NCBI RefSeq assembly: GCF_963675395.1
Contig: NZ_OY776222.1
Coordinates: 558,001 to 622,000, forward strand
DNA from: an uncultured Vibrio sp.
GTDB lineage: Bacteria > Pseudomonadota > Gammaproteobacteria > Enterobacterales > Vibrionaceae
DNA length: 64,000 nt
Direction: 5' to 3'
Made by a program: the position numbers and the translations under genes. Every line of letters starts with the position of its first letter. Within the stretch, counting starts at the first letter, position 1. The notes under the pieces are model-generated. The model was not told where the DNA came from. It made no database searches and was given only the letters and a program-made list of their open reading frames with translations. Of this stretch, positions 1-7,851 are shown piece by piece.

Positions 1-1
1 T

Positions 2-568
2 ATTGATCTAAGCGGTAAAGCGGCCCATGCAGGGAATTGCTATGCTCAGGGATGTGACGCTAACCTTGCAGCAGCCAAGATGATGATTGCACTTAGCGAG
101 TTAACCGATTTAGCCGTGGGTACTACAGTTAATGTTGGTAAAATGGAAGGCGGTATTGGCGCTAATACGATCTCGCCACAAGCCCACCTTACCGTAGAGG
201 CTAGATTTACTTCGGTTGAAGAGCAACAACGTGTACTTGAAAGTATTGAAAGCATCGCTCAGCAGCCTCAGGTGGACGGCGTGAAAACGGAACTCAGTGG
301 TGGCCTGCAGCGCGATGTCATGGTTCCAACCGCCGCTCAAGCTGAGTTCATGGCACAGATAGAAGTTGCACTGGGGTATTCGTTACTGACCGAACAGCGT
401 GGTGGAGTGAGTGATGCTAATGTGGTGGCAGGAATGGGCGTTGCCACTTTAGACGGCTTTGGACCGTTTGGCGATGGTGATCATACTCACCATGAGCGTG
501 CACTAAAAGCGAGCTTTACTCGCCGCATTGATGAAGTGACAAAAATTCTCACGCTTTATAGCGTATAA
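2..568 (+). CDS. M20 family metallopeptidase, C-terminal part (5' end outside window)
   Basis: The reading frame is open from base 2, so the gene begins upstream of the window. The visible 188 residues carry the dimerisation-domain signature GKAAHAG, then KMEGGIGANTI, and the C-terminal DGFGPFGDGDHTHHERA stretch whose His is a usual metal ligand in the M20 family. This pattern fits carboxypeptidase G2-like or ArgE/DapE-like zinc amidohydrolases, which remove amino acids from peptides or N-acyl compounds. The N-terminal metal-binding half is not visible, so the substrate cannot be judged. No gene follows on this strand before 1742. Confidence 0.8.
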   Translation: MDLSGKAAHAGNCYAQGCDANLAAAKMMIALSELTDLAVGTTVNVGKMEGGIGANTISPQAHLTVEARFTSVEEQQRVLESIESIAQQPQVDGVKTELSGGLQRDVMVPTAAQAEFMAQIEVALGYSLLTEQRGGVSDANVVAGMGVATLDGFGPFGDGDHTHHERALKASFTRRIDEVTKILTLYSV

Positions 569-594
569 GAATCAAATTGAATTTAACAAGACTA

Positions 595-626
595 ATCTCG
601 CCACAGTGTCACTGCTGGGGCGAGAT
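595..626. terminator. Hairpin after the M20 peptidase gene
   Basis: ATCTCGCC at 595-602 pairs exactly with GGCGAGAT at 619-626 around a 16-base loop. It lies 27 bases after the peptidase stop codon, but no T-run follows, so it is only a possible terminator. It overlaps the tail of the LysR remnant. Confidence 0.3.
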
Positions 627-790
627 CTTCGAAACTCTATTTTGCTCAGATAACCAACTGACTAATTTGCCAACCATCGTGTTTCCTTCATGTTTCGGGT
701 TGAGAAGATGATATCCATACTCTTTTCCTAATGGCTTAGTGTCGTGGTCATGTTTGTTGTCTCCAAACTCATTAACACATATCGTTATTC
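609..790 (-). pseudogene. C-terminal remnant of a LysR-type regulator gene
   Basis: On the minus strand an open stretch ending in TGA (611-609) encodes the end of a LysR effector domain: GYHLLNPKHEGNTM followed by VGKLVSWLSEQ. These residues are identical to the end of the intact LysR protein at 25698-26624. A 44-bp run (652-695) is identical in DNA to 25729-25772. An in-frame TGA at 815-813 and the stop codon of the GntR gene at 803 leave no room for the rest of the protein, so only about 60 codons remain. It is probably a duplication or recombination scar. Confidence 0.8.
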
Positions 791-802
791 TTCCCGTTGC
801 GC

Positions 803-1477
803 TCAGTCTGACTCACTAAATACTTCTGCATAGTTCAAGGTCACGTTTGCATGTTCTCGCATAAGCGCTTCGGCACGAGAAGCTTGCTGATTTGCGATAG
901 CATGCACAATGGTGTGATGTTGCAAATGAGCAAAGTAAAATCGTCGATATTCTTGTTTGAGCTTGTCGAAATCAAAGGTAATTGAATTTACTGTAGCGAA
1001 AGGGGTGTGCTCATTTTTTTGTAGTGAGGATGCAATTGCCGGGTTACCACTCGCTTCCAAGATGAGCGCGTGAAACTTTTGATTAATTTCATGATATAAG
1101 TTGAGGTCTTCTTCGCTGACGTAACCTTTATCAAATATCGCGTCGCCAATTTTAAGACATTCTGTGAGAGCTGAATGTAGGTTTGGACTTAGCCCTTTTT
1201 CGGCGGCCTGCCTGGCAGCTAGCCCCTCAAGAACACCTCTTACTTCAATTGCACCAGCCACAGAGCCCTTGGTGATTTCTTTAACGCAATAGCCGCGGCC
1301 CTTTAATTTATGCAACAGCCCTTCTTGTTCTAGTGTGCGAAAGGCGATCCTAACAGGCGTTCTCGATACGCCTAAACGCTCTGCTGTTGGTAATTCCGCT
1401 AACCGCTCTCCTTGCTCAAACTCACCGGTAACGATCATTCGTCTTAGTGTTGATACTACTTCAATGCCAGAACTCAA
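803..1477 (-). CDS. GntR family regulator, FCD (FadR) subfamily, VanR-like by context
   Basis: This 224-residue protein has an N-terminal winged helix (residues about 5-70, with the typical ERLGVSRTPVRIAFRTLEQEGLL recognition region, seen in two parts) and an all-helical ligand domain with the EVRGVLEGLAARQAA start and late histidines (FAHLQHH) typical of metal-assisted FCD pockets. It is divergent from the VanA/VanB-like genes, the arrangement of vanR with vanAB, so it probably represses them until an aromatic effector binds. Two GGATCCCA palindromes in the shared intergenic region are the likely operators. The effector is not known. Confidence 0.85.
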   Translation of the reverse strand: MSSGIEVVSTLRRMIVTGEFEQGERLAELPTAERLGVSRTPVRIAFRTLEQEGLLHKLKGRGYCVKEITKGSVAGAIEVRGVLEGLAARQAAEKGLSPNLHSALTECLKIGDAIFDKGYVSEEDLNLYHEINQKFHALILEASGNPAIASSLQKNEHTPFATVNSITFDFDKLKQEYRRFYFAHLQHHTIVHAIANQQASRAEALMREHANVTLNYAEVFSESD

Positions 1478-1626
1478 ATTGACTCTCCACTTAACTCACG
1501 GTTAATTCCGTTTTCTATTACCTACCGAAAATACACTATTCAGCATCAGAACGTGATTTAACAGAAATTTAATTTATTTAGCAACCTAGCGCAAAATTCT
1601 GCTAGCTAGTTTTCATGGTCAATATG

Positions 1627-1640
1627 TTTGGGATCCCAAA
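1627..1640. promoter_or_regulatory. Putative GntR operator, perfect palindrome
   Basis: TTTGGGATCCCAAA is a perfect 14-bp palindrome in the divergent promoter region between the GntR gene and the oxygenase gene. Its size and symmetry suit a GntR/FCD dimer. A related site lies about 50 bp nearer the oxygenase start. Confidence 0.5.
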
Positions 1641-1677
1641 AATGGAAATTTAGGCTGATTTTTTAAAATATGGTGAT

Positions 1678-1694
1678 ATTCTGGATCCCATAAT
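1678..1694. promoter_or_regulatory. Second putative GntR operator
   Basis: ATTCTGGATCCCATAAT shares the TGGATCCCA core with the palindrome at 1627-1640. It sits about 50 bp before the oxygenase start codon, where a bound repressor would block transcription. Confidence 0.4.
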
Positions 1695-1741
1695 AATTAA
1701 CAACCCATTAACAAATGTGAATACAGATAAAGGAATATCGA

Positions 1742-2812
1742 ATGCATCCAAAAAATTGTTGGTATGTAGCCTGCACGCCAGATGAAATAGCCAAGGCCCC
1801 GTTAGCACGAACCATCTGTAATGAAGACATCGCTTTTTATCGTGATGGTGAGGGCAAAGTCGCGGCAGTACAGGATTTCTGCCCTCATAGAGGGGCTCCG
1901 CTTTCACTTGGTTACCTTGAAAATGGAGAGTTAGTGTGTGGATATCATGGGTTAAGAATGGGGCGAGATGGCAAAACGACGTCAATGCCCAAGCAAAGAG
2001 TCGGACGCTTTCCATGTGTTAAATCCTACCCGGTAGAGGAAAGACACGGATTCATCTGGGTATGGACTGGTGATAAAGAACTAGCGGATACCAATGCAAT
2101 TCCTCATCTTGAATGGGCCAATAATCCAGAATGGGCCTATGGCGGAGGACTGTTCCACATCAATTGTAATTACCAGTTAATGATAGATAACCTGATGGAC
2201 TTGACCCATGAAACGTATGTTCATGCGTCAAGCATTGGCCAAAAAGAGATAGATGAAGCTCCGGTGCGCACCAGGTTAGAAGGCAATCAGGTAACAACCT
2301 CGCGCTTCATGGACTCGGTAAAAGCGCCACCATTTTGGCAGCTTGCGCTAAAAGCAAACGGTTTGGATCCCAAAATGGATGTAGACCGTTGGCAAATTTG
2401 CAAATTCAGCCCGCCTAGTCATGTTTTGATTGAAGTCGGCGTCGCTCTAGCTGGACAGGGTGGGGTTGATGCTCCTAAGAATGTACGAGCGAGCAGTATT
2501 GTTGTGGACTTTATTACACCTGAAACGGATACAAGCATGTGGTATTTCTGGGGAATGGCACGCAACTTCAAACCTCAGGATGCTGAGCTTACTGAAAAAA
2601 TTCGTGCAGGGCAGCATACGATATTTAGTGAAGACTTAGAAATGCTCGAACGCCAGCAAGCAAACTTGTTAAAAAACCCAAATAGAGAATTACTAAAGCT
2701 GGATATTGACGCGGGTGGGGTTCAGGCAAGACGTTTGATTGATAAGCTCGTTGAACAGGAGCAGTCGTCGAGTATCAATGTACAAGATTTGTCTCACGTA
2801 CGAGCCAGTTAA
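1742..2812 (+). CDS. VanA-like Rieske non-haem iron oxygenase
   Basis: The 356-residue protein opens with a Rieske domain (CPHRGAPLSLG near residue 48 and CGYHGLRMG near 68 supply the 2Fe-2S ligands). It continues with the catalytic domain, where DNLMDLTHETYVHASSIG holds the bridging Asp and the two iron-binding His. Length and motifs fit the VanA/TsaM branch, which removes methyl groups from aromatic ethers such as vanillate or hydroxylates aromatics with electrons from a VanB reductase. AAAGGAAT precedes the ATG. The reductase starts 10 bp after its stop. The aromatic substrate is not proven; vanillate is the default guess from the GntR-VanA-VanB context. Confidence 0.88.
   Translation: MHPKNCWYVACTPDEIAKAPLARTICNEDIAFYRDGEGKVAAVQDFCPHRGAPLSLGYLENGELVCGYHGLRMGRDGKTTSMPKQRVGRFPCVKSYPVEERHGFIWVWTGDKELADTNAIPHLEWANNPEWAYGGGLFHINCNYQLMIDNLMDLTHETYVHASSIGQKEIDEAPVRTRLEGNQVTTSRFMDSVKAPPFWQLALKANGLDPKMDVDRWQICKFSPPSHVLIEVGVALAGQGGVDAPKNVRASSIVVDFITPETDTSMWYFWGMARNFKPQDAELTEKIRAGQHTIFSEDLEMLERQQANLLKNPNRELLKLDIDAGGVQARRLIDKLVEQEQSSSINVQDLSHVRAS
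2362..2374. promoter_or_regulatory. Possible intragenic copy of the GntR operator
   Basis: TTTGGATCCCAAA inside the oxygenase gene repeats the core and flanks of the upstream site, including a following ATGGA. It could be a third, downstream operator, or chance within coding sequence. Confidence 0.2.
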
Positions 2813-2822
2813 GGAGAAGTCT

Positions 2823-3773
2823 ATGTTAGAGGTTCAAGTAATCGCTAAACAGCTACGCAGTCAAAATGTGGTTAGTGTCGATTTGTCTCCAACCAATGGT
2901 GAAGAACTCCCGGTATTCGAACCAGGCGCACATATTGATTTACACTTGCAAAATGGCTTAGTTAGACAATATTCACTCTTTCATTCACCAAGCCAACGTA
3001 GCCAATACAGAGTGGCTATTCTTCGCGCCGAACAGTCAAGAGGTGGGTCAGATTGGGTTCACCGTAATTTACAGGTTGGTGATGTCATTTCTATCAGTGA
3101 ACCAAAAAATGTTTTTAAACTCGAGAAAGAAGCGTCGAAACATGTACTTTTTGCTGGTGGAATTGGGATAACGCCGCTACTCAGCATGGCTGAGTCCTTA
3201 AGTGATAGAACACAAGAGTTTGAGTTGCACTACTCAGCTAAATCAAGACGTGATGCTGCGTTCGTTAAAGAAATCTTATCATCAAGTTGGGCAAGCCAAA
3301 CAGAACTCTACTTTAGTGATGAAGGCAGAAGAGTAGACGCAGATGCTATTTTTGCAACGCTTCCCCCTTCAACACACGTATATGTGTGTGGCCCTGAACG
3401 TTACATTGAATACATTCTCGATACGGCAAGAAAGGTGAATTGGCCAGAGTCTCAAGTTCATCGAGAGTTATTCCAGGCACCTAAGAGCGAACCAGCCAGT
3501 GAAAATACGGCCTTTGAGATTCACTTGAGTAACAGTGGCTTAACTCTGGATGTCTCTGCAGACTCAACGGTTCTTGAGGTACTTACACAAGCTGGAATTG
3601 ATGTGCCATTTTCTTGCGAAGAAGGCGTATGTGGTACGTGTATTACGCCTGTGCTAGATGGCATCCCTGATCATAGAGATCACTATCTGACGGAAAAAGA
3701 GAAAGCGTGTAATAGAGAGTTTTTACCCTGCTGCTCTCGTTCGAAAACACGCTCGTTAACCTTAGATCTCTAA
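2823..3773 (+). CDS. VanB-like oxygenase reductase (FMN/NAD domain plus 2Fe-2S ferredoxin)
   Basis: A 316-residue reductase that passes electrons from NAD(P)H to the Rieske oxygenase. It has an FNR-type flavin domain (RQYSLFHSPS near residue 47), a nucleotide domain (LFAGGIGITPLLSMAE), and a C-terminal plant-type ferredoxin with CEEGVCGTC and a later Cys pair (PCCS). This order is that of phthalate reductase and VanB. The start at 2823 is preferred over the longer frame because AAGGAG lies eight bases before this ATG. It directly follows the oxygenase gene and is surely co-transcribed. Confidence 0.9.
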   Translation: MLEVQVIAKQLRSQNVVSVDLSPTNGEELPVFEPGAHIDLHLQNGLVRQYSLFHSPSQRSQYRVAILRAEQSRGGSDWVHRNLQVGDVISISEPKNVFKLEKEASKHVLFAGGIGITPLLSMAESLSDRTQEFELHYSAKSRRDAAFVKEILSSSWASQTELYFSDEGRRVDADAIFATLPPSTHVYVCGPERYIEYILDTARKVNWPESQVHRELFQAPKSEPASENTAFEIHLSNSGLTLDVSADSTVLEVLTQAGIDVPFSCEEGVCGTCITPVLDGIPDHRDHYLTEKEKACNREFLPCCSRSKTRSLTLDL

Positions 3774-3804
3774 TAATAAAAAATAACAAAAAAGGAAGTT
3801 TGTC

Positions 3805-4818
3805 ATGCCATCAAAATTTAAATCATGCTTAATAATGGGTTGCAGCACCCTCCTTTCATTAAACGTGTATGCTGCTGAATTTAACTTACGAATGTCGCAT
3901 CCCTGGCCTGCAACATCAGCAATAAATCAGGGGTTAACCGAGTGGGCTCAATCTATTGAGAACGCCTCTGAGGATCGAATCAATGTCGACATTTATCCCT
4001 CACAAACCCTGACTAAATCAGCCAAGTCTTATGAAGCGGTCATTCATAATATTGCAGATATAACCGCGACGGTTCAGGGATATACAGCGAACCGATTTCC
4101 TCTCTCTCAAATCGTTGAATTGCCGGGTGTTGTTCAGACTGCAGCCCAAGGCTCATGTATTATCCAGAAGCTCTATGACGAAGGGGATATCAAACAAGAA
4201 TATAGTGATACACATGTTCTGTTCATGTATACCAACGGTCCGGGTCATATTCATATGAAAGATGGGCAAGTTATCCAGCCGCAAGACTTGCAAGGAAAGC
4301 GAGTCCGTCAACCTACCGCCATTGTAGGACAACTGTTAAAAAACTTAGGCGCACAACCGACAGGAATACCAGCGCCTAATGCGTATGAAGCTCTAGAAAA
4401 GGGAGTCCTTGAGGGCGTGGCGATTTCCTGGGACGGAGCGAAAGTTTTCCGCCTTGGTGAAATTGCGCCTTATCATACCGAGTTAAACCTTTACAGTTTG
4501 AGCTTTGTTGTCACGATGAATAAGAACGTTTACCAACGACTGCCAGCCGACTTACAGAGCATTATTGACAAACACAGTGGAAATGAATGGTCACAGCATA
4601 TGGCACGTGTCTTTGATCGACTTGACCAAGAGGCCATCAATGAGGCCAAACAAAGAAATGATCAGGTTGTTGCGTTAAATGAAGACATTAAAGAGGTGTG
4701 GCAACCCGAACTGAAGAAAGTGACAACACAATATTTGGATGAACTCGAATCGAAGGGCTTACCAGCTAAACAAGTTTATCAGCGAATACAAGATATCCAG
4801 AAAGAATGCGATAGTTAA
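3805..4818 (+). CDS. TRAP transporter solute-binding protein, DctP family (orphan)
   Basis: This 337-residue secreted protein has a signal peptide ending near VYAA|EFNLRMSH and the DctP fold. In the C-terminal half, GKRVRQPTA carries the Arg that binds a carboxylate ligand, followed by NAYEALEKGVLEGVAISWD. It would capture an organic acid in the periplasm for a TRAP transporter. No DctQ or DctM membrane gene lies nearby, so it must pair with subunits encoded elsewhere. It is 31 bp after the reductase gene with AAAGGAAG before the ATG, so the ligand is probably the acid used by the VanAB-like system. Confidence 0.85.
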   Translation: MPSKFKSCLIMGCSTLLSLNVYAAEFNLRMSHPWPATSAINQGLTEWAQSIENASEDRINVDIYPSQTLTKSAKSYEAVIHNIADITATVQGYTANRFPLSQIVELPGVVQTAAQGSCIIQKLYDEGDIKQEYSDTHVLFMYTNGPGHIHMKDGQVIQPQDLQGKRVRQPTAIVGQLLKNLGAQPTGIPAPNAYEALEKGVLEGVAISWDGAKVFRLGEIAPYHTELNLYSLSFVVTMNKNVYQRLPADLQSIIDKHSGNEWSQHMARVFDRLDQEAINEAKQRNDQVVALNEDIKEVWQPELKKVTTQYLDELESKGLPAKQVYQRIQDIQKECDS

Positions 4819-4857
4819 AAACCTTCCAAAAACAGCGATATGGTCTGTCTTTTGTAC

Positions 4858-4889
4858 AAAAGTCTCTCGTTTCTATGAGGGACTTTTTT
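4858..4889 (+). terminator. Rho-independent terminator after the TRAP gene
   Basis: AAAAGTCTCTC pairs with GAGGGACTTTT (one G-T pair) around an 8-base loop, followed by a T-run. It ends the oxygenase-reductase-TRAP transcript. Confidence 0.8.
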
Positions 4890-5019
4890 AGCTAAATTTT
4901 TTATTTGTGCTCCGACCTAGAGTGAAGCGTCGAGAGTTTCTAAAATGATGACAAGCAACTAAGTTTGTAGTCAGGGTAATGCTTTACACTCTATAAAACA
5001 CCGCAATACCCATTCCACC

Positions 5020-5058
5020 AACAACCCATAAGGAGGCGACTTCTTGATATGGGTTGTT
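5020..5058. terminator. Long-loop hairpin at the 3' end of the CoA-transferase operon
   Basis: AACAACCCATA at 5020-5030 pairs exactly with TATGGGTTGTT at 5048-5058. It lies just beyond the stop codon of the minus-strand CoA-transferase gene. There is no T-run on either strand, so it may stabilise the mRNA end rather than terminate. Confidence 0.4.
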
Positions 5059-5063
5059 TCGCT

Positions 5064-5741
5064 TTATACTGGCTGAGATTCCATTGCGAAAGTCATCTCT
5101 GGTACGTGACTTGGCACGACGAGTTTGCCTTGTGTTTTGGCTTTTATCTCTTCTACCGTCACGCCGGGTGCTCGTTCTTTTAGGATAAAAGCACCATTCT
5201 CTATTTCTAAGTATGCGAGATCGGTAAGCACTTTTTTAATACAGCCTGAACCAGTCAAAGGTAGGCTACAGTGATCAAGTAATTTGGAATCACCGCTTTT
5301 TGAAGCGTGAGTCATTGTAACAATAATATTGCTGGCTCCGGCAACTAGGTCCATAGCGCCACCCATGCCTTTGACTAATTTTCCAGGAATCATCCAAGAC
5401 GCGATACTACCGTTGACGTCGACTTCAAAAGCGCCGAGTACGGTTAAATCGACATGACCGCCTCGGATCATGGCAAAGGATTCAGCGGAATTAAATATTG
5501 AGGCACCTAGTAATGCTGTCACGGTTTGCTTTCCTGCATTAATCATGTCGGCGTCAATGGTATCTATCGTGGGATATGAACCCATGCCGAGCAGACCATT
5601 TTCAGATTGCAGCATGACAGCTATTCCGTCAGGAACGTAATTAGCGACGAGACTAGGGATACCAATGCCTAAGTTGACATAAAAGCCATCTTGTAATTCT
5701 TGAGCGACCCTCTGGGCTATCTGTTCTCTTGTTAAAGCCAT
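5064..5741 (-). CDS. scoB: 3-oxoacid CoA-transferase subunit B
   Basis: The 225-residue beta subunit of a class I CoA-transferase moves CoA from succinyl-CoA (or similar) onto a 3-oxoacid. The catalytic Glu lies in MLQSENGLLGMG (about residue 48), and SGDSKLL and GGAMDLVAGA are conserved in SCOT, PcaJ and AtoA. Subunit A lies upstream with a 75-bp gap, so the two form one operon. Substrate choice (acetoacetate or 3-oxoadipate) cannot be read from the sequence; the catabolic setting makes 3-oxoadipate a fair alternative. Confidence 0.88.
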   Translation of the reverse strand: MALTREQIAQRVAQELQDGFYVNLGIGIPSLVANYVPDGIAVMLQSENGLLGMGSYPTIDTIDADMINAGKQTVTALLGASIFNSAESFAMIRGGHVDLTVLGAFEVDVNGSIASWMIPGKLVKGMGGAMDLVAGASNIIVTMTHASKSGDSKLLDHCSLPLTGSGCIKKVLTDLAYLEIENGAFILKERAPGVTVEEIKAKTQGKLVVPSHVPEMTFAMESQPV

Positions 5742-5816
5742 CGTTGACTCCGTTAATATTAGTTATCTGACTACTGGAACAAAACGTTCAGTCGTGTGAG
5801 AAATGGTTGGTTATGC

Positions 5817-6518
5817 TTAGCTGTGAGTAAGCGTGCGCTGTTCAATACGTTTTTCAAACTGACTGCAAATTAAACGATCAACATAAATACCAGGGGTGTG
5901 TATTTCGCATGGATCTAGCTCACCGACAGCCACGATTTCTTCGACTTCAACCACAGTTATTATTCCTGCCGCTGCTGCTAACGGGTTAAAATTTTGCGCG
6001 GTATGGCGGTAAACGATGTTACCGAAAGGGTCTGCTTTCCAGCCTTTGACAATGGCAAAATCACCACGAATAGCATGTTCCAGAATGTAGTGTTTATCTC
6101 CAAACTGACGACACTCTTTGCCTTCAGCAATGGCTGTTCCGTACCCAGTTGCAGTATAAAATGCGGGGATTCCAGCACCGCCAGCTCTCATTTTTTCGGC
6201 CAAGGTTCCTTGCGGTGTCAGTTCTACTTCCAGTTCACCAGACAGTAGTTGCTGTTCAAATAAACGGTTTTCACCGACATACGAGGCAATCATTTTTTTG
6301 ATCTGTTTTTGTTGAAGTAATAGACCAAGTCCAAAATCGTCCACGCCACAGTTGTTTGAGACTACCGTGAGTTCTCGTGTGCCTAATCGTTGGATTTGTT
6401 TAATTAAATTTTCAGGAATACCACATAAGCCAAATCCACCTGCCAGTATCGTCATTCCATCCTTTAAGCCTGCTAAAGCTTCTTCGTATGTTGAAACGCG
6501 TTTATCAAATCCCGCCAT
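5817..6518 (-). CDS. scoA: 3-oxoacid CoA-transferase subunit A
   Basis: The 233-residue alpha subunit shows the CoA-binding [13 protein letters not shown] loop near residue 27 and the SCOT signature [24 protein letters not shown] (read in two parts) near 120. It pairs with the B subunit downstream to make the active transferase. The pattern is closer to succinyl-CoA:3-ketoacid transferases than to E. coli AtoD, but closely related families share it. The divergent LysR gene at 6638 is the likely regulator. Confidence 0.88.
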   Translation of the reverse strand: MAGFDKRVSTYEEALAGLKDGMTILAGGFGLCGIPENLIKQIQRLGTRELTVVSNNCGVDDFGLGLLLQQKQIKKMIASYVGENRLFEQQLLSGELEVELTPQGTLAEKMRAGGAGIPAFYTATGYGTAIAEGKECRQFGDKHYILEHAIRGDFAIVKGWKADPFGNIVYRHTAQNFNPLAAAAGIITVVEVEEIVAVGELDPCEIHTPGIYVDRLICSQFEKRIEQRTLTHS

Positions 6519-6637
6519 AATCTGCTCTTTCTGAATTTTCGTGTTGGTGTTTTGTTAATGTAATGTAATTTTATATATTTTATAAATTGAATTTTATGTA
6601 TGATTAATGAGTTTTTTTAAATAATAGTAAAAAGCGA

Positions 6638-7519
6638 ATGACCATAAAGCAGTTGAGAGCATTTCTAGCGGTTGCGGAGACGTTAAGCTTCGCTCAGGCT
6701 TGTGAGCATTGTCACTTAACTCAATCTGCCTTGAGTCTGACAATCAAAACTCTAGAGACATCAATGGGTGGCCGACTATTCAGTCGAACAACACGCCACG
6801 TTCGACTAACACCTGAAGGTAAGGCTTTACTGCCAATGGCGAAACGGCTGTTGGCTGAGTGGGAAAATGTCGAAGAGGAGCTGCATCAACGTTTTTCTAT
6901 GCAGAAAGGAAAAGTGACCTTGGCGGTCATGCCCACGTTTGCCGCGAATATATTGCCTTCGATGCTACTTAATTTTCATCAAAGTTACCCGGATATTAAT
7001 ATACGAATTCATGACGTTATCAATGAGCAAGTGGTGACCATGGTGGAAAACAATACAGTTGAAATTGGTATTGCTTTCAAGCCATATAACAATGAACGGT
7101 TAAATTTTACACCGTTGTTTGTTGATCACTTCATTGCGATAGTTCCTCCGGATTCAGACTTATCTCAACTTGACAACGTGAGCTGTAAGCAACTGCTCGA
7201 CTATTCATTTGTCAGCTTGCAAAGACCTTCCTCATTTCGAGCAATGATCGAACAGGAATTAGAGCCGAGAGGTATTAGTTTAAACGCTAGAGTGGAAAGT
7301 CAGCAGATATCTACGATCGGTAAGTTAGTCAGCTGTGGGGTGGGGGTAAGTATTGTTCCTTCTCTATGTCGTCAGCAAATGGAGGATATGGGCGCGGTTT
7401 GCCAACCACTCTGCGATCCTGTCATTGCAAGCTCTGTAGGCATTGTGACAAAAAAGGAGCATGAATTATCTGCTGCAGCACAAAGCTTGTTTAATGTATT
7501 GGTCTGTACCTCTGAATAA
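6638..7519 (+). CDS. LysR family regulator beside the CoA-transferase genes
   Basis: A 293-residue LysR protein with the N-terminal HTH (LRAFLAVAETLSFAQACEHCHLTQSALSL, residues 5-33, read in parts) and a substrate-binding domain starting near residue 90. It is divergently placed 119 bp from scoA, the usual layout for a LysR activator of the neighbouring operon. The intergenic region is very AT-rich, and no strong Shine-Dalgarno precedes the ATG. The inducer is unknown. Confidence 0.85.
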   Translation: MTIKQLRAFLAVAETLSFAQACEHCHLTQSALSLTIKTLETSMGGRLFSRTTRHVRLTPEGKALLPMAKRLLAEWENVEEELHQRFSMQKGKVTLAVMPTFAANILPSMLLNFHQSYPDINIRIHDVINEQVVTMVENNTVEIGIAFKPYNNERLNFTPLFVDHFIAIVPPDSDLSQLDNVSCKQLLDYSFVSLQRPSSFRAMIEQELEPRGISLNARVESQQISTIGKLVSCGVGVSIVPSLCRQQMEDMGAVCQPLCDPVIASSVGIVTKKEHELSAAAQSLFNVLVCTSE

Positions 7520-7851
7520 CAACATAAGCTCTTTCCGGAAGTTAGTTACTTTTCTGTCTACATAAAGTTAACAATTCGCTATCAATGTTCTGATAAGCGG
7601 CTGTGACATAGTAGTCATTTTATATCCTTTTACTTCGTGTGTGAATTAGGGTGGGTGACGTTAAATTGTATCTTAATTAGTTGATTGTTAATGATTATTT
7701 TTTGATCGTTCGATTTGGTGGATGTATCAATTCACTTTTATTCAATATACGCATGTAAATATTGTTGTTATTTAATTGTTGTGTGAAAGTTAGTATGTTG
7801 TCGGCATGATTACATAGTGGCAAATCTATAATCAAAGGACGAGATTGACGG
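7520..7851. other. 332-bp intergenic region upstream of the sulfatase gene
   Basis: AT-rich and without open frames or convincing hairpins. It presumably holds the sulfatase promoter. AAAGGACGAG about nine bases before the ATG at 7852 is a good ribosome site. I see no RNA gene or clear operator. Confidence 0.5.

Noticed and set aside
2739..2822. Longer N-terminus for the reductase
   Set aside because: The extra codons lie inside the oxygenase gene, while ATG 2823 has a strong AAGGAG site and gives the normal VanB start.
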